Of a stretch of DNA of 64,000 nucleotides, positions 35,368 to 43,589 are shown piece by piece. The notes under the pieces are model-generated. The model ran no database searches. It was given only the letters and a program-made list of their open reading frames with translations, and was not told the origin of the DNA. A program made the translations under genes and the position numbers. Every line of letters begins with the position of its first letter. Position 1 is the stretch's first letter. This DNA comes from Cyclobacterium sp. (lineage in GTDB: Bacteria > Bacteroidota > Bacteroidia > Cytophagales > Cyclobacteriaceae), in NCBI RefSeq assembly GCF_014762705.1, contig NZ_JABURL010000068.1, positions 19,790-83,789 of the forward strand, given 5' to 3'.

Positions 35368-35398
35368 AAAAACCGGGCCACGATGGAAAATGGCCCGG
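35366..35398 (-). terminator. Intrinsic terminator of the sulfur operon
   Basis: CCGGGCCA (35373-35380) pairs with TGGCCCGG (35391-35398). On the minus strand the T-run from 35372 down to 35366 follows the stem, 24 nt past the last YeeE gene. It overlaps the smc stop codon. Confidence 0.85.
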
Positions 35399-35421
35399 AA
35401 AATATCAATAATTGAAAAGAA

Positions 35422-35910
35422 TCAGTTGGGTAATTTATCGGCAAATTTACCATATACCCAGGTTCCTGCAATGGCACTTAGCAAGGTAACAGCCACCACA
35501 GAGAATCCTGATCCGATTTGTGCAAACAACGGCCCGGGACAAGCTCCGGTCAGGGCCCAACCCAAGCCGAAAATAAATCCTCCAATAATCTGCCCTTTCC
35601 TGAATTCCTTATCCGCAATCTTGATTGGTTCACCACCAAGAGTTTTGATGCCAAATCTTTTGATCAATTGAATTGAGATAAGACCTACCAAAATGGCGGA
35701 CCCTATTACCCCATACATGAAAAATGACTGTAACCTGAACATCTCCTGAATACGAAACCAGGATATGACTTCGGCTTTGACAAATACTATCCCAAACAAA
35801 ACACCCACAATCAGGTACCTCATTAGTTTCCAACCGGACTCACCGGATTTCCCCATATTGGGGGCTTCACACTCCACCGGATTGGATTCGATTTTTTCCT
35901 TTACTTTCAT
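35422..35910 (-). CDS. YeeE/YedE-family sulfur transport protein, second half
   Basis: A 162-residue membrane protein with four hydrophobic segments. The GWALTGACPGPLFAQIGSG motif with its central Cys is the YeeE/YedE (DUF395) signature. The C-terminal half-type protein normally pairs with another half; here its partner is the gene directly upstream (35949). YeeE family members move thiosulfate or related sulfur species via conserved Cys. It is the last gene in a four-gene sulfide/persulfide operon. Confidence 0.85.
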   Translation of the reverse strand: MKVKEKIESNPVECEAPNMGKSGESGWKLMRYLIVGVLFGIVFVKAEVISWFRIQEMFRLQSFFMYGVIGSAILVGLISIQLIKRFGIKTLGGEPIKIADKEFRKGQIIGGFIFGLGWALTGACPGPLFAQIGSGFSVVAVTLLSAIAGTWVYGKFADKLPN

Positions 35911-35948
35911 AATATGTTGATTTGAAATGTAATCCTATTTCATTTTTT

Positions 35949-36539
35949 TTATAACCCGACCCATTGCATGATATAGGGAAGCAACAAATGGGTCATCACA
36001 AATCCGCCAAGCATAAAGAAGATTGTGGCAACCAGTGAAGGCCATTGAAGGTTACTGATACCCATGATGGCATGCCCTGAAGTACAGCCTCCGGCATAAC
36101 GCGTCCCAAAACCTACCAGAAAACCGCCGATCACAAAAAAGAACAAGCCTTTTAAGGTGAATAAGTTGCTCCAGCTAAAGATATCTGCGGGTAGCAAATT
36201 TCTGAAATCAGTGATTCCCAATTGTATCAGGTCCTGCTGGGTACTTTCTGCCAGCACTATGGCATCCGGATTGGAAAGAAATACGGAGGCGATTACTCCA
36301 CCCAGGAATATACCTGCTACAAATAGGATATTCCATATTTCCTTTTTCCAGTCATACTGGAAAAAAGGGATTTTGGCTGGTATACAGGCTGCGCAGGCAT
36401 GCCGCAAAGAGGAGCTGATGCCGAAGGATTTATTTCCGATGATCAATAACGCAGGCACGGTCAACCCTATCAAGGGGCCGGCTACATACCATGGCCAGGG
36501 TTGGCTGATCCAATCTATTAATTGTTCCATTTTTTTCAC
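35949..36539 (-). CDS. YeeE/YedE-family sulfur transport protein, first half
   Basis: A 196-residue membrane protein with about five hydrophobic segments. The signature [20 protein letters not shown] carries the conserved Cys seen in the TsuA-type thiosulfate channel; a second Cys cluster (HACAACIPA) lies near residue 50. It is paired with the half-size gene 38 nt downstream. In other bacteria pairs of this kind (PmpA/PmpB) sit beside ETHE1- or CstB-type enzymes under sulfide-responsive repressors, which fits the operon here. Confidence 0.85.
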   Translation of the reverse strand: MKKMEQLIDWISQPWPWYVAGPLIGLTVPALLIIGNKSFGISSSLRHACAACIPAKIPFFQYDWKKEIWNILFVAGIFLGGVIASVFLSNPDAIVLAESTQQDLIQLGITDFRNLLPADIFSWSNLFTLKGLFFFVIGGFLVGFGTRYAGGCTSGHAIMGISNLQWPSLVATIFFMLGGFVMTHLLLPYIMQWVGL

Positions 36540-36685
36540 TTTGTTTTATTTTTTTTAATCTATCATTAATGTTAACAGGAAATTCGCTCAGATTTATCCA
36601 TTTGATGCTGTCTCTTTTGGTTGAGGGTTATAAAAATGGCAGGAAGCCAGGTCCTGCCATTAACCAACACATCAACCAAAATAGC

Positions 36686-38107
36686 TCACAATAAAGTCGT
36701 AGGACAAACGTAATCGCTCACCGCAAACTTACCTGATGCTTTTATAGCGTCAAAACCACCTTGAATATCCACCAGATTATCGTAGCCCCTGGCCCTTAAT
36801 ACAGAGTTGAAAATCATGGAACGATACCCGCCAGCACAGTGCACATAGTAGGGCTTTTCTTTGTCGATTTCGGCCATGTGTTCATTGATGTAATCCAGCG
36901 GTAAGTTCTCCGCACCAATCAGGTGTTCGCTTTGATGCTCACTGGCCTTTCTCACATCTAAAATTTTTAAATCCTTAACCTTAGCAACCAGGGATGCCAA
37001 TTCGTCAACAGATATCATTGAAATGGTGTCTATATCCCTACCGGACTTTTTCCAGGCAGCTATTCCCCCTTTCAAATAACCAATTGCATGGTCATATCCA
37101 ACCCTTGCCAGTCGGGTAATGACTTCCTCTTCCCTACCCTTATCGGCTACTACCAGAATTTCTTGCTTCACATCCGGAATCAATGTTCCTACCCAAACGG
37201 CAAAGCTGCCATCAATACCAATATTAATGGCATTGGGGATAAAACCTTTGGCAAATTGTTCAGGAGCCCGGGTATCCAACACAACAGCCCCTGTTTCATT
37301 GGCTGCAGCTTCAAATGCACCAGGAGACAAAGCCTGTTGCCCCCTGTCCAATACCGTATCAATACTGTCATATCCCTGGATGTTCATCAAAACATTTTGC
37401 GGGAAATAGGCTGGTGGAGGCGTGAGACCGGTAAGCACCTCTTTAATAAAAGCTTCCTTACTCATTGCCTGCAACGCGTAGTTGGTTTTCTTTTGGTTTC
37501 CAAGGGTATCACTGGTCTCCTTACTCATATTTTTGCCACAAGCACTTCCAGCTCCATGAGCTGGATATACTATCAGGTGATCCGGCAGGGGCATTATTTT
37601 TTCCCTTAAGGAATCATACAAATGCGCTGCAAGCTTTTCCTGTGTCAGGTCTTTGATTACCTTTTGCGCAAGATCTGGTCTGCCCACATCTCCAATAAAC
37701 AAGGTATCGCCAGTGAATAAAGCCACTTCTTTTCCTGCCTCGTCTGACAATAAAAAGACAGCACTCTCCATCGTATGTCCCGGGGTATGAATTACTTTCA
37801 CAGTAGCTCCCCCCAATTGGAATTCCTGACCATCCCTGGCAACAATGGCATCAAAACCCAAAGCCATTTCAGTAGGCCCAAATACGATCTTTGCCCCGGT
37901 TTTAGCAGACAAATCCTGATGCCCGGAGACAAAATCAGCATGAAAATGGGTCTCAAATATATATTTGATGGTAGCCCCATTCCTTTCGGCCTTATCCATA
38001 TAAGGCTGTACCTCCCGAAGGGGATCCACTATGGCTGCTTCCCCATTCGACTCAATATAGTAGGCTCCCTGAGCCAGACAACCGGTATAAATTTGTTCTA
38101 TTTTCAT
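36686..38107 (-). CDS. CstB-type persulfide dioxygenase with pseudo-rhodanese and rhodanese domains
   Basis: A 473-residue paralogue of the protein at 1058. N-terminal metallo-beta-lactamase motifs are THFHADFVSGH and HTPGHTMES; PAHGAGSACGKN follows. The middle rhodanese-like domain (DTRAPEQFAKGF) has no Cys at its active loop (pseudo-rhodanese). The C-terminal rhodanese has loop HCAGGYRS with the active Cys, then a short tail ending CPTTLL with an extra Cys. Role: oxidising persulfides from sulfide breakdown. Genes for a rhodanese (79 nt upstream) and two YeeE proteins flank it, making a complete sulfide module. Confidence 0.92.
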   Translation of the reverse strand: MKIEQIYTGCLAQGAYYIESNGEAAIVDPLREVQPYMDKAERNGATIKYIFETHFHADFVSGHQDLSAKTGAKIVFGPTEMALGFDAIVARDGQEFQLGGATVKVIHTPGHTMESAVFLLSDEAGKEVALFTGDTLFIGDVGRPDLAQKVIKDLTQEKLAAHLYDSLREKIMPLPDHLIVYPAHGAGSACGKNMSKETSDTLGNQKKTNYALQAMSKEAFIKEVLTGLTPPPAYFPQNVLMNIQGYDSIDTVLDRGQQALSPGAFEAAANETGAVVLDTRAPEQFAKGFIPNAINIGIDGSFAVWVGTLIPDVKQEILVVADKGREEEVITRLARVGYDHAIGYLKGGIAAWKKSGRDIDTISMISVDELASLVAKVKDLKILDVRKASEHQSEHLIGAENLPLDYINEHMAEIDKEKPYYVHCAGGYRSMIFNSVLRARGYDNLVDIQGGFDAIKASGKFAVSDYVCPTTLL

Positions 38108-38186
38108 AGGTAGTATGATTAATGATTGGTGTACAAATTAAAGTACTTTTGACAAGGCTCAATAGGACTTTGGTCACACAGGAATT

Positions 38187-38513
38187 TTAATAGGGCCAGG
38201 AAATGATCCCACCTGCCAGGTTATATACCTTTTCAAAACCTAAATCTGCCATCATCGCACAGGCATGGCCACTTCTGTTTCCACTCCTGCAATACAGGTA
38301 ATAAGACTTGTCTTTAGGAAGGTTCTGGACTTGCTTCTTAAAATCTGAGGACATCATATCCAGGTTCCTGGCTTTGGGTAACTTCCCCTGGTTAAATTCC
38401 CCTGCCGTTCTAACATCAATGACAACAGCATCCTTATCCTGGATACCCTGGTGAAAGTCTTCAGCACCGAGATCTGAATACTGCTTAATTTGCTTATGAA
38501 AGAGATTGAACAT
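38187..38513 (-). CDS. Single-domain rhodanese
   Basis: A 108-residue rhodanese. The domain starts at VVIDVRTAGEFNQGKL and ends GGIISWPY; the active loop is CRSGNRSG, containing the persulfide-carrying Cys. It is first in the operon with the CstB-like enzyme and YeeE genes, and would pass sulfane sulfur among them in the cytosol. It has its own -7 promoter element 26 nt upstream. Confidence 0.93.
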   Translation of the reverse strand: MFNLFHKQIKQYSDLGAEDFHQGIQDKDAVVIDVRTAGEFNQGKLPKARNLDMMSSDFKKQVQNLPKDKSYYLYCRSGNRSGHACAMMADLGFEKVYNLAGGIISWPY

Positions 38514-38538
38514 TTTTTTCTTTTGTTAAGTGACACAA

Positions 38539-38546
38539 CAAAAGTA
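38539..38546 (-). promoter_or_regulatory. -7 promoter element of the sulfur operon
   Basis: On the minus strand TACTTTTG is an exact TAnnTTTG, 26 nt before the rhodanese ATG. The -33 TTG was not found at the usual spacing, so the promoter may need an activator or be weak. Confidence 0.5.
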
Positions 38547-38597
38547 GGGTAAGAAAAAAGGAGAAAAAGTAATTTTTATCACATTACCCGCAAAGGC

Positions 38598-38627
38598 AAA
38601 AAAAAAGCCATCCAAATGGACGGCTTT
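38598..38627 (-). terminator. Intrinsic terminator of the exbB-exbD operon
   Basis: AAAGCC-A-TCC and GGA-C-GGCTTT (38604-38627 on the plus strand) form a ten-position stem with one mismatch around an AAAT loop, followed on the minus strand by a T-run (plus-strand A from 38598). It lies 27 nt past the last exbD stop. Confidence 0.85.
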
Positions 38628-38654
38628 CAATGATTTTATCAATATAACTCAAGG

Positions 38655-39119
38655 TCAGTTGTTTTCGACCCTGCCTACAGATGCATACATCAATTTCCTG
38701 GCATCCGCTTCTCTCAATTCAAACTGAATATCACTAATGGGACCCATTTTTACATCTCTATCAGCTTTAAGAGAAATCCATATTTGGTCTCTCTCTGCCT
38801 CGGAAAGGTTATCTTTTTCCTGGTTTACCCAAAGCACGATATCAGAGGTATTGATCAAAACATCATTTGCCTGGATCCTTGGTTCTGAACCATACATGGA
38901 AGTATTCTTAGGTTTACCCACGTACAAATAGGAAATCAGTGTCTTTTTCTGAATCTTTTGAAGCTGGGTAGCCTGAGGAATCTTTTGTTCTACCAAAATC
39001 TCCTGCTCTCTCAATACCGTTGTCACCATAAAAAAGAACAACAACATAAAGATAATATCGGGAAGAGCTGAGGTAGGAATATTGGTTTCCGCTTTGGTTT
39101 TCTTTTTAAACTTTGACAT
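38655..39119 (-). CDS. exbD: ExbD/TolR-family biopolymer transport protein (second copy)
   Basis: A 154-residue ExbD. One N-terminal transmembrane helix (DIIFMLLFFFMVTTVL, residues ~21-36) carries the conserved Asp22 that binds protons. The periplasmic part is of the shortened Bacteroidetes type. It is the last gene of a four-gene operon, 2 nt after the other exbD. The two ExbD proteins are probably partners with one ExbB ring that energises TonB receptors such as BtuB. Confidence 0.9.
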   Translation of the reverse strand: MSKFKKKTKAETNIPTSALPDIIFMLLFFFMVTTVLREQEILVEQKIPQATQLQKIQKKTLISYLYVGKPKNTSMYGSEPRIQANDVLINTSDIVLWVNQEKDNLSEAERDQIWISLKADRDVKMGPISDIQFELREADARKLMYASVGRVENN

Positions 39120-39121
39120 AA

Positions 39122-39757
39122 TTAGCTTCCGATTTTATCAGGTTCTGCGATAGAGATGGCCATAGGTATACCTTCCTTACCTCTGTCCAGCAGTTCTTGT
39201 TCAGCAGCTGTCTGACCAGATAAGGCGCGGTATTCTTCCCCGGAAAGACCGACCCGCTCACCATAAATTTCAAAATATGCTTTTTTCACCTCATCCAGAA
39301 CCTCCAGGTAGGTCTCATAACTGGTACCTCTATTGGTCTTGATTGAAATTACTGCACCTCCGGACATCGGGTGATCAGAAGATTCCGGGCTTTGGTCAGC
39401 CATACCTTTCAAAGAAGGCGGAAGGCTGTTAAACAGAGCTACTGCATCCTCATCCGGATTTCCAAAATTCAGCACAAAGCTTTTGATTTCGTCAGATAGT
39501 CCATCTGTACTGTTGCGAAATTCACCTTCAATCAAAAGATCATCATTCAGGTTGATCAAAATATTGAAAATGTTTCGTTCGTTCAATTCCACCTCCGGTG
39601 GTGGCTGATTCGGATCCTTTTTAGGAGGAAGGATATTCATGATACCCTTATCCGAAGCGATTGTCGTGGTTACGAGAAAGAAGATAAGCAACAAGAAGGC
39701 GATGTCTGCCATCGATCCTGCATTTACCTCCTGACTCATTCTACCTCTCTTGCCCAT
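39122..39757 (-). CDS. exbD: ExbD/TolR-family biopolymer transport protein (first copy)
   Basis: A 211-residue ExbD with transmembrane helix SMADIAFLLLIFFLVTTTI (residues ~15-33) including the functional Asp18. The periplasmic domain is longer than in the second copy, and contains a low-complexity loop (PPSLKGMADQSPESSDHP). It is 2 nt from the next gene in both directions, so the operon is tightly coupled. It acts in the inner-membrane motor that energises TonB-dependent transport. Confidence 0.92.
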   Translation of the reverse strand: MGKRGRMSQEVNAGSMADIAFLLLIFFLVTTTIASDKGIMNILPPKKDPNQPPPEVELNERNIFNILINLNDDLLIEGEFRNSTDGLSDEIKSFVLNFGNPDEDAVALFNSLPPSLKGMADQSPESSDHPMSGGAVISIKTNRGTSYETYLEVLDEVKKAYFEIYGERVGLSGEEYRALSGQTAAEQELLDRGKEGIPMAISIAEPDKIGS

Positions 39758-39759
39758 AA

Positions 39760-40089
39760 TTACTTGACTATTTTAGTGATTTCTGTGACTACAATCCCAA
39801 AGATTGCAAGTATGGCAAGCGCATACACAGTAATAAGCACGCCACCTACCATTTTCGCTCCCTCAGGTGTAATGTTAAAGGGATCTGCAGCATACTTGGC
39901 AGCAATATCACCACTAGCAGTGCTGTAGGCAATACCAAACAAAGCACCAATGACTACCACACCAATGACTGTTTTCAACAGACTCTTGGGGTTATCAAAG
40001 GACTTGATCAAAGGCATAAGTATAGCAAACACTGCTCCTATGATGATCAGCAAGTACCCTGCATATAAGAATATATCAGTAGTATCCAT
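39760..40089 (-). CDS. Small membrane protein of the exbB-exbD operon
   Basis: A 109-residue protein with three hydrophobic segments (residues ~5-25, 38-55, 80-105). No enzymatic motif. A small membrane protein in this exact slot, between exbB and two exbD genes, is usual in Bacteroidota, suggesting an accessory subunit of the motor. Its function is not established. Confidence 0.8.
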   Translation of the reverse strand: MDTTDIFLYAGYLLIIIGAVFAILMPLIKSFDNPKSLLKTVIGVVVIGALFGIAYSTASGDIAAKYAADPFNITPEGAKMVGGVLITVYALAILAIFGIVVTEITKIVK

Positions 40090-40148
40090 TTTATCTTAAA
40101 TCTAAAGTGAAATAAATCATTTATTGGGTTAAAACAAAATGACCAGAA

Positions 40149-40961
40149 TTACCTGGTCAATTTATGCTTCACCAAAATGTCTACTAAGCTGATAGACGCA
40201 TCTTCCATATCATTCACGATAGAATCGATTTTCGCCACACAATAGTTATAGAACAACTGTAGGATAATGGCTACAATCAGACCAGCTACTGTTGTCAAAA
40301 GGGCGATTTTGATACCACCAGCAACCAATGATGGAGAGATGTCCCCTGCTGCTTCAATTGAATCAAAAGCACCAATCATACCGATTACCGTACCCATGAA
40401 ACCCAACATAGGAGCCAGGGAGATAAACAGGGAGATCCATACAAGACCTTTTTCAAGACGGCCCATTTCTACTGAACCATAGGCAATAATGGATTTTTCC
40501 ACCATATCGATTCCTTCAGAATACCGCATCAACCCTTGCGTAAAGATAGAAGCTACAGGGCCTCTGGTGGACTTGGTAACATCCTTAGCGGCCTCAATCC
40601 CACCTTCTTCCAATGCATTTTCTACCTTAGCCAAAAGTTTTTTGGTATTGGTAGTGGATAGATTCAGGGTGATAATTCTTTCCAGGGCAACTGCCAAACC
40701 CAAAATCAAACACAACAACACAGGAGTCATGTAGGTAGGATCTCCTTCAATGAACTTGTCTTTAATAACCTGATGAAAAGATTGCTCTTCGGCAACAATT
40801 TCATCATCAGTCATGACTGGTGTTGGATCTGGTTCCGGAGCTGGGGCAGCAGCCTCTTCAGTGGTGTCAGCTTCTGCTTCTTCTGTTTCTTCTTGTGCTT
40901 TTGTGATCATCGGAGAAAATAAAATTCCGAAAAGCATGAACAAAGCGATTAACTTTTTCAT
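40149..40961 (-). CDS. exbB: ExbB/TolQ/MotA-family proton channel
   Basis: A 270-residue ExbB. The N-terminus has a cleavable signal (MKKLIALFMLFGILFSPMITKAQ) and a Glu/Ala/Pro-rich linker, a form typical of Bacteroidota; the core has three transmembrane helices, with GLVWISLFISLAPMLGFMGTVIGMIGAF and GIKIALLTTVAGLIVAIILQLFYNY lining the proton path. It is the first gene of the operon with the small membrane protein and the two exbD genes. No tonB gene is in the window. Confidence 0.93.
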   Translation of the reverse strand: MKKLIALFMLFGILFSPMITKAQEETEEAEADTTEEAAAPAPEPDPTPVMTDDEIVAEEQSFHQVIKDKFIEGDPTYMTPVLLCLILGLAVALERIITLNLSTTNTKKLLAKVENALEEGGIEAAKDVTKSTRGPVASIFTQGLMRYSEGIDMVEKSIIAYGSVEMGRLEKGLVWISLFISLAPMLGFMGTVIGMIGAFDSIEAAGDISPSLVAGGIKIALLTTVAGLIVAIILQLFYNYCVAKIDSIVNDMEDASISLVDILVKHKLTR

Positions 40962-41219
40962 AATGTAGTTTTTAATAGACTTTTAAAGGTTGAACGGTTT
41001 CTAAATTCGAATTAAGTTTTTAAAGTTATAATTTTTTCAGCTCAAATTGCAAATGAATCCATTATAATTTCTCAGAAAACAATTATTGGGTAAATGATTT
41101 TAACAGATTTCTAATCTATCCCAATGCTTTGGAACCTGTAATTTAATTTACTTCAATGGAAATTGCACTATTTGAGCGGAAAAAATCCAGACAGTATTTC
41201 AATTACCGGCTTTTCCTTT
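40962..41219. other. Intergenic region upstream of exbB
   Basis: About 260 AT-rich nt between exbB and the tRNA terminator hairpin. It should contain the exbB promoter, but no exact TAnnTTTG motif is visible on the minus strand. No repeat or ORF of note. Confidence 0.4.
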
Positions 41220-41246
41220 CAAATAAAAGTGATCTTTTATCACTTT
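41220..41246 (-). terminator. Hairpin downstream of tRNA-Ser
   Basis: AAAGTGAT-CTTTT-ATCACTTT (41226-41246) is a perfect eight-bp stem, 15 nt beyond the tRNA 3' end on the minus strand and followed by a T-rich stretch (TTATTT). Likely terminator, weak T-run. Confidence 0.55.
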
Positions 41247-41260
41247 TTGCCTGAAATCTG

Positions 41261-41348
41261 CAGAGAGGAAGGGATTCGAACCCTCGATACCCTTTAGGGG
41301 TATACACGCTTTCCAGGCGTGCTCCTTCGACCGCTCGGACACCTCTCT
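41261..41348 (-). tRNA. tRNA-Ser (anticodon GGA)
   Basis: An 88-nt cloverleaf on the minus strand: acceptor AGAGAGG pairs with CCTCTCT plus discriminator G; D-arm GTCCGAGCGGTC; anticodon stem CACGC/GCGTG with loop CTGGAAA, anticodon GGA (plus-strand 41312-41314). A long variable arm, with TACCC/GGGTA paired, is the class II hallmark of serine tRNA. The T-arm is GAGGGTTCGAATCCCTT. CCA is not encoded, as is common in this phylum. Confidence 0.95.
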
Positions 41349-41510
41349 TTTTGTGTTTTTTTTAATTGTTGCAGCGACAAATAAAATTATAAAATTCAGC
41401 CCATGCAAATAATTGTCTGCTTTATTATTGAAAAAAAACAGGGTTCGAAAGTATTCTTTTTGCCTATGAAAGCTATGGGATTGATGGTCAAAGCCTTGAT
41501 TGGCCCTTTT

Positions 41511-42587
41511 TCATTGGCTCAAAACGGACATTTCTCCCGCCAGAGGCATCATCATCTTCCTTTTTATTTCGGTTTCATCTGTTTCATTGGCCAAAATAAA
41601 CATCATTTTGGTGACAGCCGCCTCGGTAGTAATGTCTCCTCCACTCAATACCCCTACCCTTTTGAGATCTTTACTGGTTTGGTACCTGCCCTGTATCACC
41701 CTTCCTCCATTGCATTGGGAAACATTCAAGATCAGCAAACCTTTTTCTACTGCCTCTTCCATGGATTGGATAAACCAGTCCTCACTTGGACTGTTGCCAG
41801 ATCCGTAGGTTTCCAGTACCATCCCCTTTAAACCCTCCATTTGTAAACAGTGCTGTACGACATTTTTGGTAATCCCTGGAAAGAGTTTCAACACCATCAC
41901 ATTGTTATCCAACTTATTCAGGTATTTGAGCTTTTTTCCCTCCTCATAAGGCCTGATGGAAGCATAATTGTAATCGATGACAATGCCCGATTCTGCCAGC
42001 GCCGGATAATTCTCAGACTCAAAGGCATCAAAATGCACACTCTGTACCTTTTTGGCCCGGTTTCCACGCAACAACATGTGGTTGAAAAAAATGCAGACCT
42101 CAGGTACTACCGGCTTTCCATTCGCCTTGGAAATGGCTATCTCAAGCGAAGTCATCAGGTTCTCCCGGGCATCCGAGCGCATGGCACTAATGGGAAGCTG
42201 CGCACCGGTAAAAATAACGGGCTTATTCAGACCCTTCAGCATATAGCTGAGCATGGAAGCACTGTATGCCATCGTGTCTGTCCCGTGCAACACCACAAAA
42301 CCATCATAGGTATCGTAATTCTCATAGATGATATAAGCCATATCTACCCAATGCTGCAGGTTGATATTGGAAGAATCGATCGGCTCAGGAAAAGAAATGA
42401 CAGTAATGCTAATGTTCAGGTTATTGAGATTGGGGATTTTTTCCAAAATCTTACCAAAATTAAATGGTACCAGGGCTCCCTGCTCATCATAGGCCATTCC
42501 CAATGTACCTCCGGTATAAATGATCAGCACCGCATGTTCAATCTCCTGCTTGGCTGCTGTATTTAACCTTACAATTTTATAATTCAT
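41511..42587 (-). CDS. ansA: Type I L-asparaginase
   Basis: A 358-residue cytoplasmic asparaginase. YTGGTLGM near residue 25 holds the nucleophilic Thr; VLHGTDTMAYSASML holds the second catalytic Thr-Asp pair. No signal peptide is present, so it is the type I cytosolic form. The start at 42587 (MNYKIVRLN) overlaps the end of tatD by 11 nt, so the two are translationally coupled. It converts asparagine to aspartate and ammonia. Confidence 0.92.
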   Translation of the reverse strand: MNYKIVRLNTAAKQEIEHAVLIIYTGGTLGMAYDEQGALVPFNFGKILEKIPNLNNLNISITVISFPEPIDSSNINLQHWVDMAYIIYENYDTYDGFVVLHGTDTMAYSASMLSYMLKGLNKPVIFTGAQLPISAMRSDARENLMTSLEIAISKANGKPVVPEVCIFFNHMLLRGNRAKKVQSVHFDAFESENYPALAESGIVIDYNYASIRPYEEGKKLKYLNKLDNNVMVLKLFPGITKNVVQHCLQMEGLKGMVLETYGSGNSPSEDWFIQSMEEAVEKGLLILNVSQCNGGRVIQGRYQTSKDLKRVGVLSGGDITTEAAVTKMMFILANETDETEIKRKMMMPLAGEMSVLSQ

Positions 42588-43359
42588 GAGAATGTTGTTT
42601 GAACACTTCCAGGGCATTTCTTCCCGTGACTTCAGCTACCTCCTGCAGTGAAGTCCCGGTGAAGTGAGCCATTTTTTCTGCAATATGGGGAATATATTCG
42701 GGGGAATTGCGCTTGCCCCGGAATGGTACGGGGGCCAAAAAGGGACTGTCGGTTTCCAAAACCAGTCTGTCCAGTCCGGTTGCTGCAATGACCTGCCCTA
42801 CGCCACTGTTTTTATACGTCAACGTACCTCCGATCCCCAAATAAAAACCCATTTCAATGATACTTCTGGCCTGCTCCAGACTACCTGAAAAACAATGAAA
42901 AATTCCAGTTAACTGTTCGTCGTTCATGGATTGAACCAGGTCAATGGTTTCCTGCATGGATTCCCTGCAATGCAGGATCAATGGCAGCTGCTTTTCTTTG
43001 GCCCATTGGATGTGTCTTTTCAAGGATTCCTGCTGCTGCTCAAAGTAAGTCTTGTCCCAGTATAGGTCAATGCCCGTCTCCCCAACGGCACAAAATTTGT
43101 GTTTTCCCCACCATTGCTCCATTTGGGAAAGTTGTTTTTCAAAGTCCTCCCCCACATCACAGGGGTGTAGGCCCAGCATGGGATAACAAACCCCGGGAAA
43201 GTCCCTTTCTACGGCCAGCATCCCTTCAATGGAATCCAGGTCAATATTGGGCATAAAAATCTTCTCGATACCTGCATCAATGGCATTTTGGATAACCTGA
43301 TTCCGGTCCTGATCAAATTTTTTACTGTATATATGGGCGTGGGTTTCTATGAATTTCAT
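42577..43359 (-). CDS. tatD: TatD-family metal-dependent hydrolase
   Basis: A 260-residue TIM-barrel hydrolase. Metal-binding residues appear in ETHAHIYS, GETGID, HCRES, FHCFSGS and LVLETDSP. TatD proteins are 3'-5' DNases; the physiological role is not settled. It is the first gene of an operon with ansA (overlap 11 nt). A palindromic repeat element abuts its start codon on the upstream side; the repeat's conserved end ATGAAAT even resembles the start of the gene. Confidence 0.92.
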   Translation of the reverse strand: MKFIETHAHIYSKKFDQDRNQVIQNAIDAGIEKIFMPNIDLDSIEGMLAVERDFPGVCYPMLGLHPCDVGEDFEKQLSQMEQWWGKHKFCAVGETGIDLYWDKTYFEQQQESLKRHIQWAKEKQLPLILHCRESMQETIDLVQSMNDEQLTGIFHCFSGSLEQARSIIEMGFYLGIGGTLTYKNSGVGQVIAATGLDRLVLETDSPFLAPVPFRGKRNSPEYIPHIAEKMAHFTGTSLQEVAEVTGRNALEVFKQHSHEL

Positions 43360-43361
43360 GT

Positions 43362-43452
43362 GTTTATAATTTGTTCTTAAAAGGCCACATGGAATCTCGC
43401 ATGGTTAATAATCATCCCAGTGTGTGACGTTCTCGTCATGCTCGATTTCATC
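43362..43452 (-). repeat. Palindromic interspersed repeat, copy D
   Basis: Begins two bases upstream of the tatD ATG. It reads GTTTATAATTTGTTCTTAA, then CCACATGG, ATCTCGCATGG, TAATAATCATCCC, the dyad TGACG-TTCT-CGTCA and GCTCGATTTCATC on the plus strand. It matches copy B at 27207-27297 throughout, with the central dyad changed on both sides so that pairing is kept. Confidence 0.7.
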
Positions 43453-43589
43453 TTTTTATAATTTGTATTTAATAGGTCATAACTTGTCCCGCACCGAAGT
43501 TAGGGAAGCCTGTCTCCTCCCGATAGCTATCGGTGCATCCCGCTGTATGTCGATTGCAACCTGCCAGTATGCATCAGGCAGGTTCGATT
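43453..43589. repeat. Partial repeat and CCGATAGCTATCGG palindrome
   Basis: Following copy D, TTTTTATAATTTGTATTTAA starts another partial repeat unit. A perfect 14-nt palindrome CCGATAGCTATCGG lies at about 43517-43534, in sequence related to the GC-rich part of the 20-kb region (ACTTGTCCCG). No gene. Confidence 0.4.

Noticed and set aside
38144..38151. TACTTTTG on the plus strand, an exact -7 motif
   Set aside because: Only antisense genes follow it on the plus strand and no -33 element was found; probably chance.
41403..42566. Plus-strand frames opposite ansA
   Set aside because: They are antisense to a conserved asparaginase and show no domain.
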